From Bacteriovoracaceae bacterium UBA6200 (GTDB lineage Bacteria > Bdellovibrionota > Bacteriovoracia > Bacteriovoracales > Bacteriovoracaceae), in the NCBI GenBank assembly GCA_002422605.1, contig DISW01000024.1:1-59961 (forward strand): a DNA stretch of 59,961 bases. Reading direction: 5' to 3'. Shown here in pieces: positions 1 through 9,428 of this stretch (its first letter is position 1; the number at the start of each line of letters is the position of its first letter). The notes under the pieces were generated by a model. The model was not told the origin of the DNA. It searched no databases and worked only from the letters and a program-made list of their open reading frames with translations. The position numbers and the translations under genes were made by a program.

Positions 1-1244
1 CTGATACCGCAGCCAAAGGTGCTGAAAAAGCTGAAACACAACCTGACTATTGTATGATGGTGGCCATGGGTTATGAAACTCTGGGAGGAGTCATTCAGGA
101 TCACCTTCAGAAAAAAGCTGAAAAGAAGAATACTGAAATACAAGATATTCAAGTACAGGCCCTCCTAAATCTCAAAGAAACTCATAAAGCGAGAAAGACT
201 ACCGCCAACTGGCAGTCGGCCATTTATGGTGGTGTGACCGCTTGTTATGTCGGTATGGCCTTCACAGGAGAAATTGCCACAGATTGGAAATATTGGGCAA
301 AGCTTGGTGGAGCAACGGCCCTTACGGCCCTCTATATTAAAAAGGCCAATAAGCATGACAAAGCTTCCAAAAAAGTTCAGTTAGTGATTGATTCACTTCC
401 TAAGGCCGGTGAGTGTAACCCATGGACTAAGAGTTCATGTTTTTGTAGTGAACCAACATCTAAAGAAAGGTACCCTGCCAATTATCAAGAAGTATGTGTT
501 TTAAACGGCGGTAACTTTGATACTCCGAAAGTCGCAACCGGTTGTGGTGCAGTTGTCGGTGGCAAACTTACTTTCGATGAAAAATGTAAGTGTAAAGAAA
601 CCAATTCGTGCATGAAGAGTAATTTTAAGGCGGTCAATCCTAAGTTCAACGTCGCTACAAATTATATGAATGAAGCAAACAAGGCCTTTGATCTTTTAAA
701 TAGCGGTATGTACGACGAGGGTAAAGTCTCGGCAGTTAGCTATGCCGCTGGGGCCATGGCTTCAAAAGTAAAAGGTAAACTTAATTCAAGGTCTATTCCT
801 AAAGTGGCCTTAAATGATGAACAAAAAAAGATGGCGGCTGAACTTGCGAACTATGTACCAGCGCCTCTCGCTAGCGTCGCTGCAGCTTCAAACTCAAACT
901 ATTCTGGTGGAGTTAACGATCCTTCCGCCAAATCAGCTTCTGCACTCAGTAAACTTCCTTCTTCAATGAAAGAAAAGCTTGCTGATACCAGAATAAAAGC
1001 GAACTATCGCCAAGGTGGTGGAGGTTCTACATATGAACCGAAATCAGAGCGCCCTGATTTTGGTTTTGCTTTTCCTAAAACAGGAGAAGCTGATTCCGCC
1101 AGTGGTGCCGAAGTTCTTAGTTTCGCTGAGCAGGCCATCAGTAAGGCGGATGTAAACAACTCACCTGAAACACCGATTTTTGATATTATTTCGAACCGAT
1201 ATCGCAGGTCTGGTTGGGGAAAATTAGAAGCTGAGAAAGAATAA
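1..1244 (+). CDS. Hypothetical membrane-associated protein, 5' end outside window
   Basis: The frame is open from base 3 with no stop before the first Met codon at 54, so the gene begins left of the window. Counting from that Met, residues about 54-95 contain two hydrophobic stretches that could be a membrane hairpin. A cysteine-rich patch follows (about residues 118-190: CNPW, CFC, CKCKETNSC), and then a low-complexity Ala/Ser/Gly-rich C-terminal half. The cysteines suggest an exported domain stabilised by disulfides. I recognise no family. It ends one base before the convergent rpiB gene. Confidence 0.7.
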   Translation, partial: DTAAKGAEKAETQPDYCMMVAMGYETLGGVIQDHLQKKAEKKNTEIQDIQVQALLNLKETHKARKTTANWQSAIYGGVTACYVGMAFTGEIATDWKYWAKLGGATALTALYIKKANKHDKASKKVQLVIDSLPKAGECNPWTKSSCFCSEPTSKERYPANYQEVCVLNGGNFDTPKVATGCGAVVGGKLTFDEKCKCKETNSCMKSNFKAVNPKFNVATNYMNEANKAFDLLNSGMYDEGKVSAVSYAAGAMASKVKGKLNSRSIPKVALNDEQKKMAAELANYVPAPLASVAAASNSNYSGGVNDPSAKSASALSKLPSSMKEKLADTRIKANYRQGGGGSTYEPKSERPDFGFAFPKTGEADSASGAEVLSFAEQAISKADVNNSPETPIFDIISNRYRRSGWGKLEAEKE

Positions 1245-1245
1245 C

Positions 1246-1677
1246 TTACTCTCCCAGCTGATCAAATTGATCGATTCTTGTCTGATGACGGCCGCCCTCA
1301 AATGGTGTTGCAAGAAAAGTATCAGTAATCTTAACAATCAAATCCATTGGGGTTCTACGGCCTGATAAACAAAGCACATTGGCATTGTTGTGTAAGCGGC
1401 TCATCTTCGCATCTTCTTCATCCCGACAAAGGGCCGCACGAATTCCTTTATAACGATTCGCTGTCATGCTGACGCCGATTCCTGAACCACAGAGAAGGAT
1501 TCCTGGAACGTGTTCGGCTCTCACCTTCTCCACCAGTTTCTTGGCCCATTCAGGATAGTTCGTTGATTCAGAGGAATTGGTTCCTAAATCTATAACCTCA
1601 TGCTCTTTTTTAAGATGCTCTACGAGGTTATTCTTTTCATCAAAGGCTGCGTGGTCTGAAGCGATGTAAATTTTCAT
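1246..1677 (-). CDS. rpiB: Ribose-5-phosphate isomerase B
   Basis: Interconverts ribose 5-phosphate and ribulose 5-phosphate in the pentose phosphate pathway; cytoplasmic. The 143-residue length is normal for RpiB/LacAB. Visible family motifs are N-terminal ASDHAA (substrate-binding Asp-His), the catalytic Cys in LLCGSGIGVS near residue 64-73, and SRLHNNANVLCLSGR with the conserved His and Arg. It follows ahcY on the same strand but is separated by a strong terminator, so it probably has its own promoter or depends on read-through. Confidence 0.95.
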   Translation of the reverse strand: MKIYIASDHAAFDEKNNLVEHLKKEHEVIDLGTNSSESTNYPEWAKKLVEKVRAEHVPGILLCGSGIGVSMTANRYKGIRAALCRDEEDAKMSRLHNNANVLCLSGRRTPMDLIVKITDTFLATPFEGGRHQTRIDQFDQLGE

Positions 1678-1688
1678 AATGTACTCTC

Positions 1689-1720
1689 AAAAAAAAAGGC
1701 TCCACCGAAGTGAAGCCTTT
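1689..1720 (-). terminator. Rho-independent terminator of ahcY
   Basis: On the minus strand an 11-bp stem (AAAGGCT then TCAC paired with GTGG then AGCCTTT, one G-T wobble) closes a TTCG tetraloop and is followed by nine T residues. It lies just after the ahcY stop and before rpiB. Confidence 0.85.
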
Positions 1721-1726
1721 AAGTGA

Positions 1727-3067
1727 TTAGTAGCGGTAGTACTCAGGCTTATATGGACCTGAAGCTGAAATACCAAGGTACTCAGATTGAGTCGGTGAAA
1801 GGGTATCCAGTTCAACACCAATTTTCTTTAAGTGAAGACGGGCCACTTTCTCATCTAAATGCTTAGGAAGCATATAAACTTTCTTTTCATAAGAAGCTGT
1901 ATTTGTCCAAAGCTCGATCTGTGCCAAAGTTTGGTTAGCAAAAGAGTTACTCATAACAAAGCTTGGGTGACCAGTAGCACATCCAAGGTTAACCAGACGG
2001 CCTTCAGCAAGAACGATTACTTGTTTGCCACCTTCAAGAGTGTAAAGATCTACTTGAGGTTTAATGGTGTCTTTAGAGTGGCCGTAGTTTTTATTTAACC
2101 AGGCCATATCGATTTCGATATCAAAGTGACCGATGTTACAAACAATAGTCTTATCTTTCATAGAAAGGAAGTGATCGCCGGTGATGATGTCACGGCAACC
2201 AGTTGTCGTAACAACAATATCTGCTTCTTTTACAGCATCAGACATCTTCTTAACTTCATAACCTTCCATTGCGGCCTGAAGGGCACAAATAGGATCGATT
2301 TCAGTTACGATAACTCGTGCGCCAGCGCCCTTAAGAGATTCAGCTGACCCCTTACCTACGTCACCGAAACCAGCAACCACGGCCACTTTACCGGCGATCA
2401 TGACATCTGTAGCTCTACGGATGGCATCTACGCAAGATTCGCGACAACCATATTTGTTATCAAATTTTGATTTAGTTACTGAATCGTTTACGTTGATACA
2501 TGGAACAGGAAGTTTTCCTAGTTTCTCAAGTTCATAAAGACGGTGAACGCCTGTCGTAGTTTCTTCAGAAATTCCTTTGATGCCTTTATAAAGCTCAGGG
2601 TATCTGTCGATGATAAGTTGAGTAAGGTCACCACCGTCATCAAGGATCATGTTTAGTGGTTGTTTATCTTCGCCGAAGAAAACAGTCTGATCGATACACC
2701 ACATAAATTCTTCTTCATTCATCCCTTTCCAGGCATAAACAGGGATACCGGCAGCAGCGATGGCAGCAGCAGCATGGTCCTGAGTTGAGAAAATATTACA
2801 TGAAGACCAGGTAACATCAGCACCTAGCTCTACCAGAGTTTCAATTAAAACAGCAGTCTGGATGGTCATATGAAGACAACCAGCAATGCGGGCGCCTTTA
2901 AGTGGCTTTGATTTCCCGAACTCTTCACGAAGGGACATAAGACCCGGCATTTCTGCTTCAGCAAGTTTAATTTCCTTGCAGCCCCAGTCTGCGAGAGAGA
3001 TATCTTTAACTTTGTACTTTAAACGTGTAGAGGTTCCGTAAGTACCCTCTGAAAAAGTTGCTTTCAT
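1727..3067 (-). CDS. ahcY: Adenosylhomocysteinase
   Basis: Hydrolyses S-adenosylhomocysteine to adenosine and homocysteine, recycling the product of methyl transfer; NAD-dependent and cytoplasmic. At 446 residues it matches bacterial AhcY. Motifs: GCLHMTIQTAVLIETL, STQDHAAAAIA, the catalytic Lys/Asp segment SKFDNKYGCRES, the NAD-binding GFGDVGKGSAE, GCATGHPSFVMSNSF, and the C-terminal KPEYYRY tail that reaches into the neighbouring subunit's cofactor site. The start has an AAAAGGAATT ribosome site. I see no SAH or SAM riboswitch in the short leader. Confidence 0.97.
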   Translation of the reverse strand: MKATFSEGTYGTSTRLKYKVKDISLADWGCKEIKLAEAEMPGLMSLREEFGKSKPLKGARIAGCLHMTIQTAVLIETLVELGADVTWSSCNIFSTQDHAAAAIAAAGIPVYAWKGMNEEEFMWCIDQTVFFGEDKQPLNMILDDGGDLTQLIIDRYPELYKGIKGISEETTTGVHRLYELEKLGKLPVPCINVNDSVTKSKFDNKYGCRESCVDAIRRATDVMIAGKVAVVAGFGDVGKGSAESLKGAGARVIVTEIDPICALQAAMEGYEVKKMSDAVKEADIVVTTTGCRDIITGDHFLSMKDKTIVCNIGHFDIEIDMAWLNKNYGHSKDTIKPQVDLYTLEGGKQVIVLAEGRLVNLGCATGHPSFVMSNSFANQTLAQIELWTNTASYEKKVYMLPKHLDEKVARLHLKKIGVELDTLSPTQSEYLGISASGPYKPEYYRY

Positions 3068-3204
3068 TTATAATTCCTTTTCCTAAAACCTTATGGGTCT
3101 GGTAAATAAGCGAAAATGACAATAATTGCCCTAAAAACTAACACTCTTTGCCCAATGGCTCAAGTGCAACAAGGGCATATCAAGGGTTTATCCAAGGTCT
3201 AAAA

Positions 3205-4443
3205 ATGAAAAAATACCGTTTTGAGTACTTCGCTTCCTGTCCCACTGGCATAGAGGAGCTTTTGACACAGGAAATCCTGGATTTGGGGGCCAAAACGGCC
3301 AAGGCCGTCAGAGGTGGAGTTCAGTTTGAATCCTTCCATGAAATCGCTTTAAAAGTGATCCTCTACTCAAGACTGGCGAGCAGAGTTTTCAAATACCTCT
3401 ATAATTTTGAAGTGAATAACGAGAAAGACTATTATCTCGAAGCCACTGATATTAAGTGGAAGAGCTTAATGGATGTAAATAACACTTTCAGGTTAACAAC
3501 TATTTTTGGAGATCTTCTTTCTGAACGCGAAGAGTTCAGAAACTCTCAGTTCGCCAATTTAAAACTTAAAGATGCGATTGTTGATTATTTCCGCCATCAC
3601 GAAGGCATTCGCCCAAGCGTTGCCAGAGACTATCCGGATGTCGCCTTCTTGGCGCGCATTGATCGTGGGGTTGAAAAACCTTATCAAGTCACGCTCATGT
3701 ATGACCTTTGTGGTGATCCTCTGAATCAACGTGGCTATCGTTTGGCCAAGACTGAAGCTCCTCTGAAAGAAAACCTTGCGGCCGCTATTTTAAAAATCGC
3801 TAAATGGAATCCTGAAACAGAAGGTCTTCTGGACGCCATGTGCGGTTCTGGTACTTTCACTATTGAAGCGGCACTCATGGCGGCCAATATCCCTCCCAGC
3901 TACTTAAAAGTTGAGAGATACCTGAAGAATAGCAATTTCAAACTTTGGACTTTTCAGAATTATCCTTGGCTTACCAAAGATGAGCTTTTAATGGAAAACT
4001 TCAATAAAATGCTTCAAGAAATCACGACACAAACAGAAGATGGACTTGCACGCCTAAGTGAAATGAAAGGCCGAATCGTTGGAAACGATCTTTCAGAAAT
4101 GAGTCTTATTTCTGCCAGGGAAAATCTGAAAAAAGCAAAGCTGGATGGGTTAATTGAACTCACACATAAAGATGCTCTCGCTCTTAAACCTGTGACAGAG
4201 AAATGCCTTTTCATTTGTAACCCTCCTTACGGCGAACGTCTGGAATACGGTGAAGATGAAAAACTCAAAGCACTTTATAAAGGGCTTGGGGATCACTGGA
4301 AGCATGCTTTCAAAGGCCATAGAGCGGCTCTTTTTACTGGAAACATTGAAATGTTAAAAGTTGTAGGTCTTAAAACTTCTAAACGACATATTTTACATAA
4401 TGGTGACATTGAATGTCGTTTAGCTGAGTACGATCTCTACTAA
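3205..4443 (+). CDS. RlmL/TrmN-type THUMP-domain RNA guanine-N2 methyltransferase
   Basis: SAM-dependent RNA methyltransferase of the COG0116 family (the N-terminal half of E. coli RlmL acts on 23S rRNA m2G2445; TrmN relatives act on tRNA). The N-terminal 60 residues resemble the ferredoxin-like domain, then a THUMP domain, then a Rossmann methyltransferase with DAMCGSGTFTIEA (SAM site) and the catalytic NPPYGERLEYGE. An upstream in-frame Met at 3148 would add 19 residues of poor quality; I chose 3205 because MKKYRFEYFASCPTGIEELL matches the usual family start and an AAGG lies upstream. Exact target base unknown. Its stop overlaps the convergent regulator gene by 4 bp. Confidence 0.85.
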   Translation: MKKYRFEYFASCPTGIEELLTQEILDLGAKTAKAVRGGVQFESFHEIALKVILYSRLASRVFKYLYNFEVNNEKDYYLEATDIKWKSLMDVNNTFRLTTIFGDLLSEREEFRNSQFANLKLKDAIVDYFRHHEGIRPSVARDYPDVAFLARIDRGVEKPYQVTLMYDLCGDPLNQRGYRLAKTEAPLKENLAAAILKIAKWNPETEGLLDAMCGSGTFTIEAALMAANIPPSYLKVERYLKNSNFKLWTFQNYPWLTKDELLMENFNKMLQEITTQTEDGLARLSEMKGRIVGNDLSEMSLISARENLKKAKLDGLIELTHKDALALKPVTEKCLFICNPPYGERLEYGEDEKLKALYKGLGDHWKHAFKGHRAALFTGNIEMLKVVGLKTSKRHILHNGDIECRLAEYDLY

Positions 4444-5108
4444 AGATCTTTCAAGAGAAGAACAAAATCTTCACGGACCTTAATCTGATAATTCCATTCG
4501 GCAATTTTCGGTTTGAGGTTCGTAAGATGAGTATTCACCGTTCCTGGCTTAATGGAGACATTTCCCCAAACTTTTAAGATGAGATCTTGACGGGATATTT
4601 TAGCGGGGAAAGTGCGGAGGATGTTTCCGAGTATTCGGAATTCTAATAACGTAAGTTCAACATTATTTTCATCTATCTGAGCTTTTAACGATTCAAAATC
4701 AAGAGAAAGATTTCCCAGCTTAAGTTTCGTTGATACTTGAAGATAGACATTTATTTTATTTACCAGACGGACAATCATCTCTTCACAATTTATATCTCGA
4801 GGTAAAAAATCGACTCCTCCCTCTTGAAAAGAGCGGATTTTAATTTCATCGCTTGGATCACCTGAGATAAAAAAGATCGGACAATTATTGTATAAAGGAT
4901 TCTTGATAATTTCCTGATAAAGGACATAACCATTTTTCTGAGGCATATGAACGTCTAGTAAAATGGCGTGGGGATAATTTTGGGTAATAAGATTTTCGCA
5001 CTCATTCACATCCGTCGTCCCTATAACTCTAAATTTTTCGGCCAATAGCTCGCTAAAGCATTCGATATTATCTGCCTGATCATCGATATAAAGGATGGTC
5101 CACTTCAT
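4440..5108 (-). CDS. OmpR-type response regulator, second of a tandem pair
   Basis: Receiver domain at residues about 1-125 (acidic pair YIDD, phospho-acceptor Asp in ILLDVHMP, FFISGD) followed by a winged-helix DNA-binding domain (LTLLEFRILGNIL, RQDLILKVWG, TVNTHLTNLKPK). The invariant receiver lysine is missing: the usual K-P position reads DFLPRD, an Arg. The wing also lacks the usual R-G-x-G-Y motif. Overlaps its paralogue upstream by 4 bp (ATGA), so the two are translationally coupled. No histidine kinase is adjacent. Confidence 0.85.
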   Translation of the reverse strand: MKWTILYIDDQADNIECFSELLAEKFRVIGTTDVNECENLITQNYPHAILLDVHMPQKNGYVLYQEIIKNPLYNNCPIFFISGDPSDEIKIRSFQEGGVDFLPRDINCEEMIVRLVNKINVYLQVSTKLKLGNLSLDFESLKAQIDENNVELTLLEFRILGNILRTFPAKISRQDLILKVWGNVSIKPGTVNTHLTNLKPKIAEWNYQIKVREDFVLLLKDL

Positions 5109-5785
5109 CGGTTTTCTTTTTTACTTAACTGGAAACCTTTGAGCTTTATCCCATTAATTTCATAATCCCAATCCTGGAGCTTACTATTGAGATTCGAAAC
5201 ATGAGTGTAAATAGTGGCATCTAGAACATGATCTGTTCTCCAGACTTCTTCAATCATTTTTGGTTTAGAAATAATTTCTGGAAAGATGCGGAGAAAGAGA
5301 GTCAAAAGCTTGAATTCAATAAAAGTGAGGGGAAGCTCAACATTATTTAAATAAGCTTTGAGGATCGTAAGATTAACTTTCAGGTTAGTGAACTCAATGA
5401 TGCTTCTATGTTTTTGATAGAAGGCCAATTTCGACTTCACTCGAACAAGCATTTCCTCAGGGTTCATGGTTCGATTAAGGAAATCAATTGCCCCCAGAGA
5501 GTATGAATTGATCCTTGCCATATCTGAGTCATCAGAAGAAATAAAGAATATAGGGCAATTGTTATAATGAGGATGCTCTACGATCTTCTCATATAAAGTG
5601 AATCCATCCATTGTAGGCATGTGGATATCTATTAAAATGGCCGAATAAGACGATTGCTCACCAAAGGTAGCAATAAAATTATCTGGAGACTGGTAATTCT
5701 TTATGGAAAAATCCTGCTCTAGAATGAGCCCAATACAGTCGAGATTAATTGTACTATCGTCAATATAAGCAATTTCTGCTTTCAA
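5105..5785 (-). CDS. OmpR-type response regulator, first of a tandem pair
   Basis: Same architecture as its downstream paralogue: receiver (YIDD, phospho-acceptor in ILIDIHMP, FFISSDDSD) plus winged helix (LTFIEFKLLTLFL, TIYTHVSNLNSKLQDW). The conserved receiver Lys is again replaced by Arg (DFLNRT). The pair shares blocks such as the YNNCPIFFIS segment, which shows a local duplication. It lies 16 bp after the 274-residue gene upstream, so the three genes form one minus-strand unit. Confidence 0.85.
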   Translation of the reverse strand: MKAEIAYIDDSTINLDCIGLILEQDFSIKNYQSPDNFIATFGEQSSYSAILIDIHMPTMDGFTLYEKIVEHPHYNNCPIFFISSDDSDMARINSYSLGAIDFLNRTMNPEEMLVRVKSKLAFYQKHRSIIEFTNLKVNLTILKAYLNNVELPLTFIEFKLLTLFLRIFPEIISKPKMIEEVWRTDHVLDATIYTHVSNLNSKLQDWDYEINGIKLKGFQLSKKENR

Positions 5786-5801
5786 ATCATTCTCCCAGCT
5801 C

Positions 5802-6626
5802 TTACTTAAGACGATCTTCTAACTTCATCGCAAGAGTCGGACTGGCAAATTTCAAAAGGGCCGTTTTATTGACCACTTTATCGAAGTGTTTATCAGACTT
5901 ACTAAAGAAGTACCCTGCGACATCCTGATCTTTAAGAAAGATCGTGTGACCTTTCGTATCGAATTTCCGGAGGATAAACTCAGAGTCCAAAAAGAGGATG
6001 TCTCTAATAGTAAAGTTTTTAGCAACATACATGATAATACAATAATCTGATAACTCCGCTAAAGATTTCTTAATCTTTACACCTTTCGGCGAAGTGGAAT
6101 CATGCCAGTGAACTTTTACCTCGACTGTACTTCCATGTTCGGTTTTGAAATCAAATCCTCTTTGGGAAGAAGATTTAATTTGGTGAAGTCCAAAAATAAT
6201 TTTGGCATACCACTCTCCGAGTTGAATCGGGAGGTTCTTACCATTCATCAGAACTTTGTGATCTTTCAGTATTTGAAAAGTTTGATGAACGATTTCTACC
6301 GTATCAAAAATAGATTTCTGATCTGGTAAGTGCAAGATACCAATGTTCTTCATCACTTTTACAGCAAGGCGTTTGTTGAACTGCTTTGTGTACCATTGAT
6401 CAAAATCTGTATTTTCCAGGAAGTCGTAAGAGCTGAAGACAAATCCTTCGCCCTTCAACTGATTGAGTGATTCAATTTCAGGCAACTCTTTTTGAAGATA
6501 GCTATAGGGAATATACTCCTTATCACTACTGCCTCTGACATATATTGAATCTTTGTCATAAGCGGAGCTGCCATGAGTAGACCCAGAAAACTTCTGGGCC
6601 AACTCAAAGACTTTATCTTTTAACAC
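5802..6626 (-). CDS. Hypothetical protein with a possible PD-(D/E)XK nuclease core
   Basis: No family recognised with certainty. In the middle, LGEWYAKIIFG is followed by RGFDFKTEHGSTVEVKVHW. The spacing of GE, then an Asp, then E-V-K on a following strand resembles the catalytic pattern of PD-(D/E)XK restriction-type nucleases. The rest of the 274 residues gives no domain. It is the first gene of a likely operon with two atypical response regulators downstream. The nuclease reading is an inference from one motif. Confidence 0.6.
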   Translation of the reverse strand: MLKDKVFELAQKFSGSTHGSSAYDKDSIYVRGSSDKEYIPYSYLQKELPEIESLNQLKGEGFVFSSYDFLENTDFDQWYTKQFNKRLAVKVMKNIGILHLPDQKSIFDTVEIVHQTFQILKDHKVLMNGKNLPIQLGEWYAKIIFGLHQIKSSSQRGFDFKTEHGSTVEVKVHWHDSTSPKGVKIKKSLAELSDYCIIMYVAKNFTIRDILFLDSEFILRKFDTKGHTIFLKDQDVAGYFFSKSDKHFDKVVNKTALLKFASPTLAMKLEDRLK

Positions 6627-6673
6627 GGTGTAACCTTTTAAATTAAATTACACCTATTCTAACACGGGAGAGA

Positions 6674-8401
6674 TCAAATCTCTAGAAAAGTCATATCTTC
6701 AGTAAAATCTGTCATGGTCTTGGCCATGGACAAATTATGGACTAAATAATGAGCACAGTAGATTCTGAAATCAGTTACTTTTGACTCGTAATATTTCTTT
6801 TCATCCCCCGAAGCTGTGGCTAGTTTTTGATCGGCCAGAACAGCTGACTCTAAAAGTTGCCAAGCGACCACCATCTGAGAAGCAAAGTTGAGAAATTCAG
6901 TACAGTTTTGAAGAATCATATTGAACTCATTCTTCTTGGCATAACCGGAAATATGCTGCATGACTCCTTGGGCACTCATCAAAACTTTTCCGAAGAGTTC
7001 CTTTTCTTTTTTAAACTTAGATTCATCCAAACCTTGAACCGAAGCGACAATTTCCTGAGTGAGGGCGGTCAAAGTCTTACCGCCATCTTTTAAAACTTTT
7101 CTCATCAGAAGGTCGATTGATTGAATGCCGTTGGTTCCCTCATAGATCATGGCGATCTGAGTATCACGCACAAACTGTTCAACACCGTACTCTGTACAGT
7201 AGCCATAACCACCGTGAGTTTGAAGGGCCAAAGAAGAAACGTTAAATCCCTGTTCTGAACAGTAGGCTTTACAGATAGGAGTCAAAAGACCAATGATGGC
7301 TTCTTTATTATGATCCGTTTTGGCCTTATTAAAGAGGTTGGCAGTATAAAGACAAAGAGCTCTCATCCCACGGACCATAGCTCTCATCTTTAAAAGATTA
7401 CGACGGACATCCGGATGATTGATAATTTCTTTACCGAACTGAGCACGTTCTTTCGAATATTGTTCGGCCATCATATAAGCAAGATTCGCTTGTGATTCAC
7501 CTTGGATACCACAGTATAAACGGGCCTCATTCATCATGATGAACATGGTCGCCATACCTTCAAATTCTTCACCGATCAGCCAGCCTTCAGACTGACCATC
7601 AATGCCGAATTGCATTTCACAAGTCGCTGAAGCATGGATACCCATTTTATGTTCAATTTTAGAACAAACGACGTTGTTACTCTCACCCATTGAACCGTCT
7701 TCATTGATTTTAAATCTTGGAACCACAAAGAGTGAAATCCCCTTAGTTCCTTCTGCTCCACCTGGAGTACGAGCAAGAACCAAGTGAATGTTATTTTCAT
7801 AGAGATCTGACTCACCGGAAGAGATAAAAATCTTAGTTCCTTGAACCGCAAACTTACCGTTACCAAGAGGTTTCGCTGTTGTTCTCAAAGCACCAACATC
7901 AGAACCTGCCCCGGCTTCAGTTAAACACATGGTTCCGCCCCATGTACCAGACATCATCTGAGGAACGATGTGAGTTTTCATAAACTCATCACCTTTAATA
8001 TTGATTACATTAAGTGCAGCTCGAGAAAGACCCGGATACATCGTCCAGGCACAGTTAGCTCCCGTTGCAAGTGACATACAAGCAACATATAAACTTTCAG
8101 GAACGGGAGTCCCACCGATAGCTTCAGGCATTCCTAAAGCAAACCAGCCGTTATCGTAAAAAGACTTTTGCACTCCATGAAGAACTTCAGGAACGATCAC
8201 CTTTTTATTAACGTGCTTAACCCCTACTTGATCTGAAGGCTCACGAGTCGGGAAAACTTCGTTTTCAACATATTTGTTGTACTCAGAAAGGATGCCTTTA
8301 ATATCGTTGTCTTCAAGACCGAACTCTTTCCAGTCCTGAACTTTGAGAAGCTCTGTTAAATTAAATTCAACGTCACGGATATCAGCTTTGTAATTTCCCA
8401 T
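6674..8401 (-). CDS. Acyl-CoA dehydrogenase (FadE-like)
   Basis: FAD enzyme that introduces the alpha-beta double bond in acyl-CoA during beta-oxidation. The 575-residue length fits the longer FadE-like group with an extra C-terminal helical domain. Motifs: TEAGAGSDVGALRT (signature), FVVPRF, HTHGGYGY-like LQTHGGYGYCTEY, and IYEGTNGIQSIDLL with the catalytic Glu. The start at 8401 has upstream AAGGAAG. Transcribed alone; no other fatty-acid genes are adjacent. Confidence 0.92.
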   Translation of the reverse strand: MGNYKADIRDVEFNLTELLKVQDWKEFGLEDNDIKGILSEYNKYVENEVFPTREPSDQVGVKHVNKKVIVPEVLHGVQKSFYDNGWFALGMPEAIGGTPVPESLYVACMSLATGANCAWTMYPGLSRAALNVINIKGDEFMKTHIVPQMMSGTWGGTMCLTEAGAGSDVGALRTTAKPLGNGKFAVQGTKIFISSGESDLYENNIHLVLARTPGGAEGTKGISLFVVPRFKINEDGSMGESNNVVCSKIEHKMGIHASATCEMQFGIDGQSEGWLIGEEFEGMATMFIMMNEARLYCGIQGESQANLAYMMAEQYSKERAQFGKEIINHPDVRRNLLKMRAMVRGMRALCLYTANLFNKAKTDHNKEAIIGLLTPICKAYCSEQGFNVSSLALQTHGGYGYCTEYGVEQFVRDTQIAMIYEGTNGIQSIDLLMRKVLKDGGKTLTALTQEIVASVQGLDESKFKKEKELFGKVLMSAQGVMQHISGYAKKNEFNMILQNCTEFLNFASQMVVAWQLLESAVLADQKLATASGDEKKYYESKVTDFRIYCAHYLVHNLSMAKTMTDFTEDMTFLEI

Positions 8402-8517
8402 AGGTACTTCCTTGTCCTAAATAATAAAAAATAAGTCCTTCTAGGATACATCAGAACAGGATTTTTTGTAGGGTCGGAAGAAAAAAACATGAAGTTGATT
8501 AAAACACTTGGGAAAAT

Positions 8518-8540
8518 AAAAAAGGCAGCCGGAGCTGCCT
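8518..8540 (-). terminator. Rho-independent terminator
   Basis: Minus-strand stem AGGCAGC/GCTGCCT with a TCCG loop followed by TTTTTTATTTT. It lies after the stop of the lipoprotein gene at 8565-9212. Confidence 0.8.
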
Positions 8541-8564
8541 ATAATTAAGTTAAATGATGTCAGA

Positions 8565-9212
8565 TTAGAGGGTACAACCCACGGAGAAAGAACAAAACGC
8601 ATCAGTATAAATCGTTGACGGTCCCTGTGCTCCAGTAACCGTTTTTTCTACTGGATTTAGTAATGAATGGTAATTCTTGTCAACTGTATAAGTAGTGACA
8701 ATATTGTTTTTCAGAAGAGAAATTCTTATCACGTTATTTCCAAGATTTACTGCTTGTACAATCTCCCCAACCGAACCATTAAATATAGATCTTAATTCTG
8801 CATTATTCCGGCTATTAATAGTCCCATTGTCTCTAACTAGATTCACTTGTTTCTTTTCCGAAATAACTGTTCCATTATTTGAAGATCCACTAGAGCTTCC
8901 ATAACAATAAGGAATGGTGATGAAATTCCAATCAAGGCTTTTACAAGTTTGATTAGAGCTTTGTGAATACTGGATTTGTTGAATATCAACAATCCCTGTT
9001 CCCCGAGATCCTTCGGCATTACCATTATACCAATTATTTAATTCTTGAATAACCTGCTGGCTCGTTTGATCCAGATGATTTGGATCATAATGAAGGTTAT
9101 TTCCTCCTATATATCCATTACCACCACCCGAACTTTTATTATCCTTACCGCACCCAACGGCAAAGACTATAAGAGAAGCACATACTATTGATCTAAAAAG
9201 AGTCGTTTTCAT
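8565..9212 (-). CDS. Predicted lipoprotein, unknown function
   Basis: Starts at the ATG preceded by a GGGGG ribosome site; an upstream in-frame start at 9275 gives an implausible leader. Signal sequence MKTTLFRSIVCASLIVFAVGC ends in a lipobox (AVGC), so the mature protein is a membrane-anchored lipoprotein of about 195 residues. A Gly/Asn-rich linker follows the Cys, and four further Cys in the mature region could form disulfides. No enzymatic motif seen. A 150-base region upstream holds no gene. Confidence 0.75.
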   Translation of the reverse strand: MKTTLFRSIVCASLIVFAVGCGKDNKSSGGGNGYIGGNNLHYDPNHLDQTSQQVIQELNNWYNGNAEGSRGTGIVDIQQIQYSQSSNQTCKSLDWNFITIPYCYGSSSGSSNNGTVISEKKQVNLVRDNGTINSRNNAELRSIFNGSVGEIVQAVNLGNNVIRISLLKNNIVTTYTVDKNYHSLLNPVEKTVTGAQGPSTIYTDAFCSFSVGCTL

Positions 9213-9428
9213 TATTTCCCCCTCAGGAATTTGATATGACTCTCTACATCCAAGAAATGTGCCAAAAATAGTCACCTATTTTTAGTTAGTTGAAAAAGAC
9301 ATTTGTTTAAAAGGTGTACGAGGCAAATAAAATTGTCTAAAAGTTAGTCACTCCTGTGAAAATTTGCCATGTCTTCAGGACGTCTTTAGAATAATCAAAA
9401 GATTTAATAACCCTAGGAAACTAAGTCC

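Noticed and set aside
3068..3204. SAH or SAM riboswitch before ahcY
   Set aside because: No pseudoknot or conserved SAH-riboswitch core can be drawn in this short leader.
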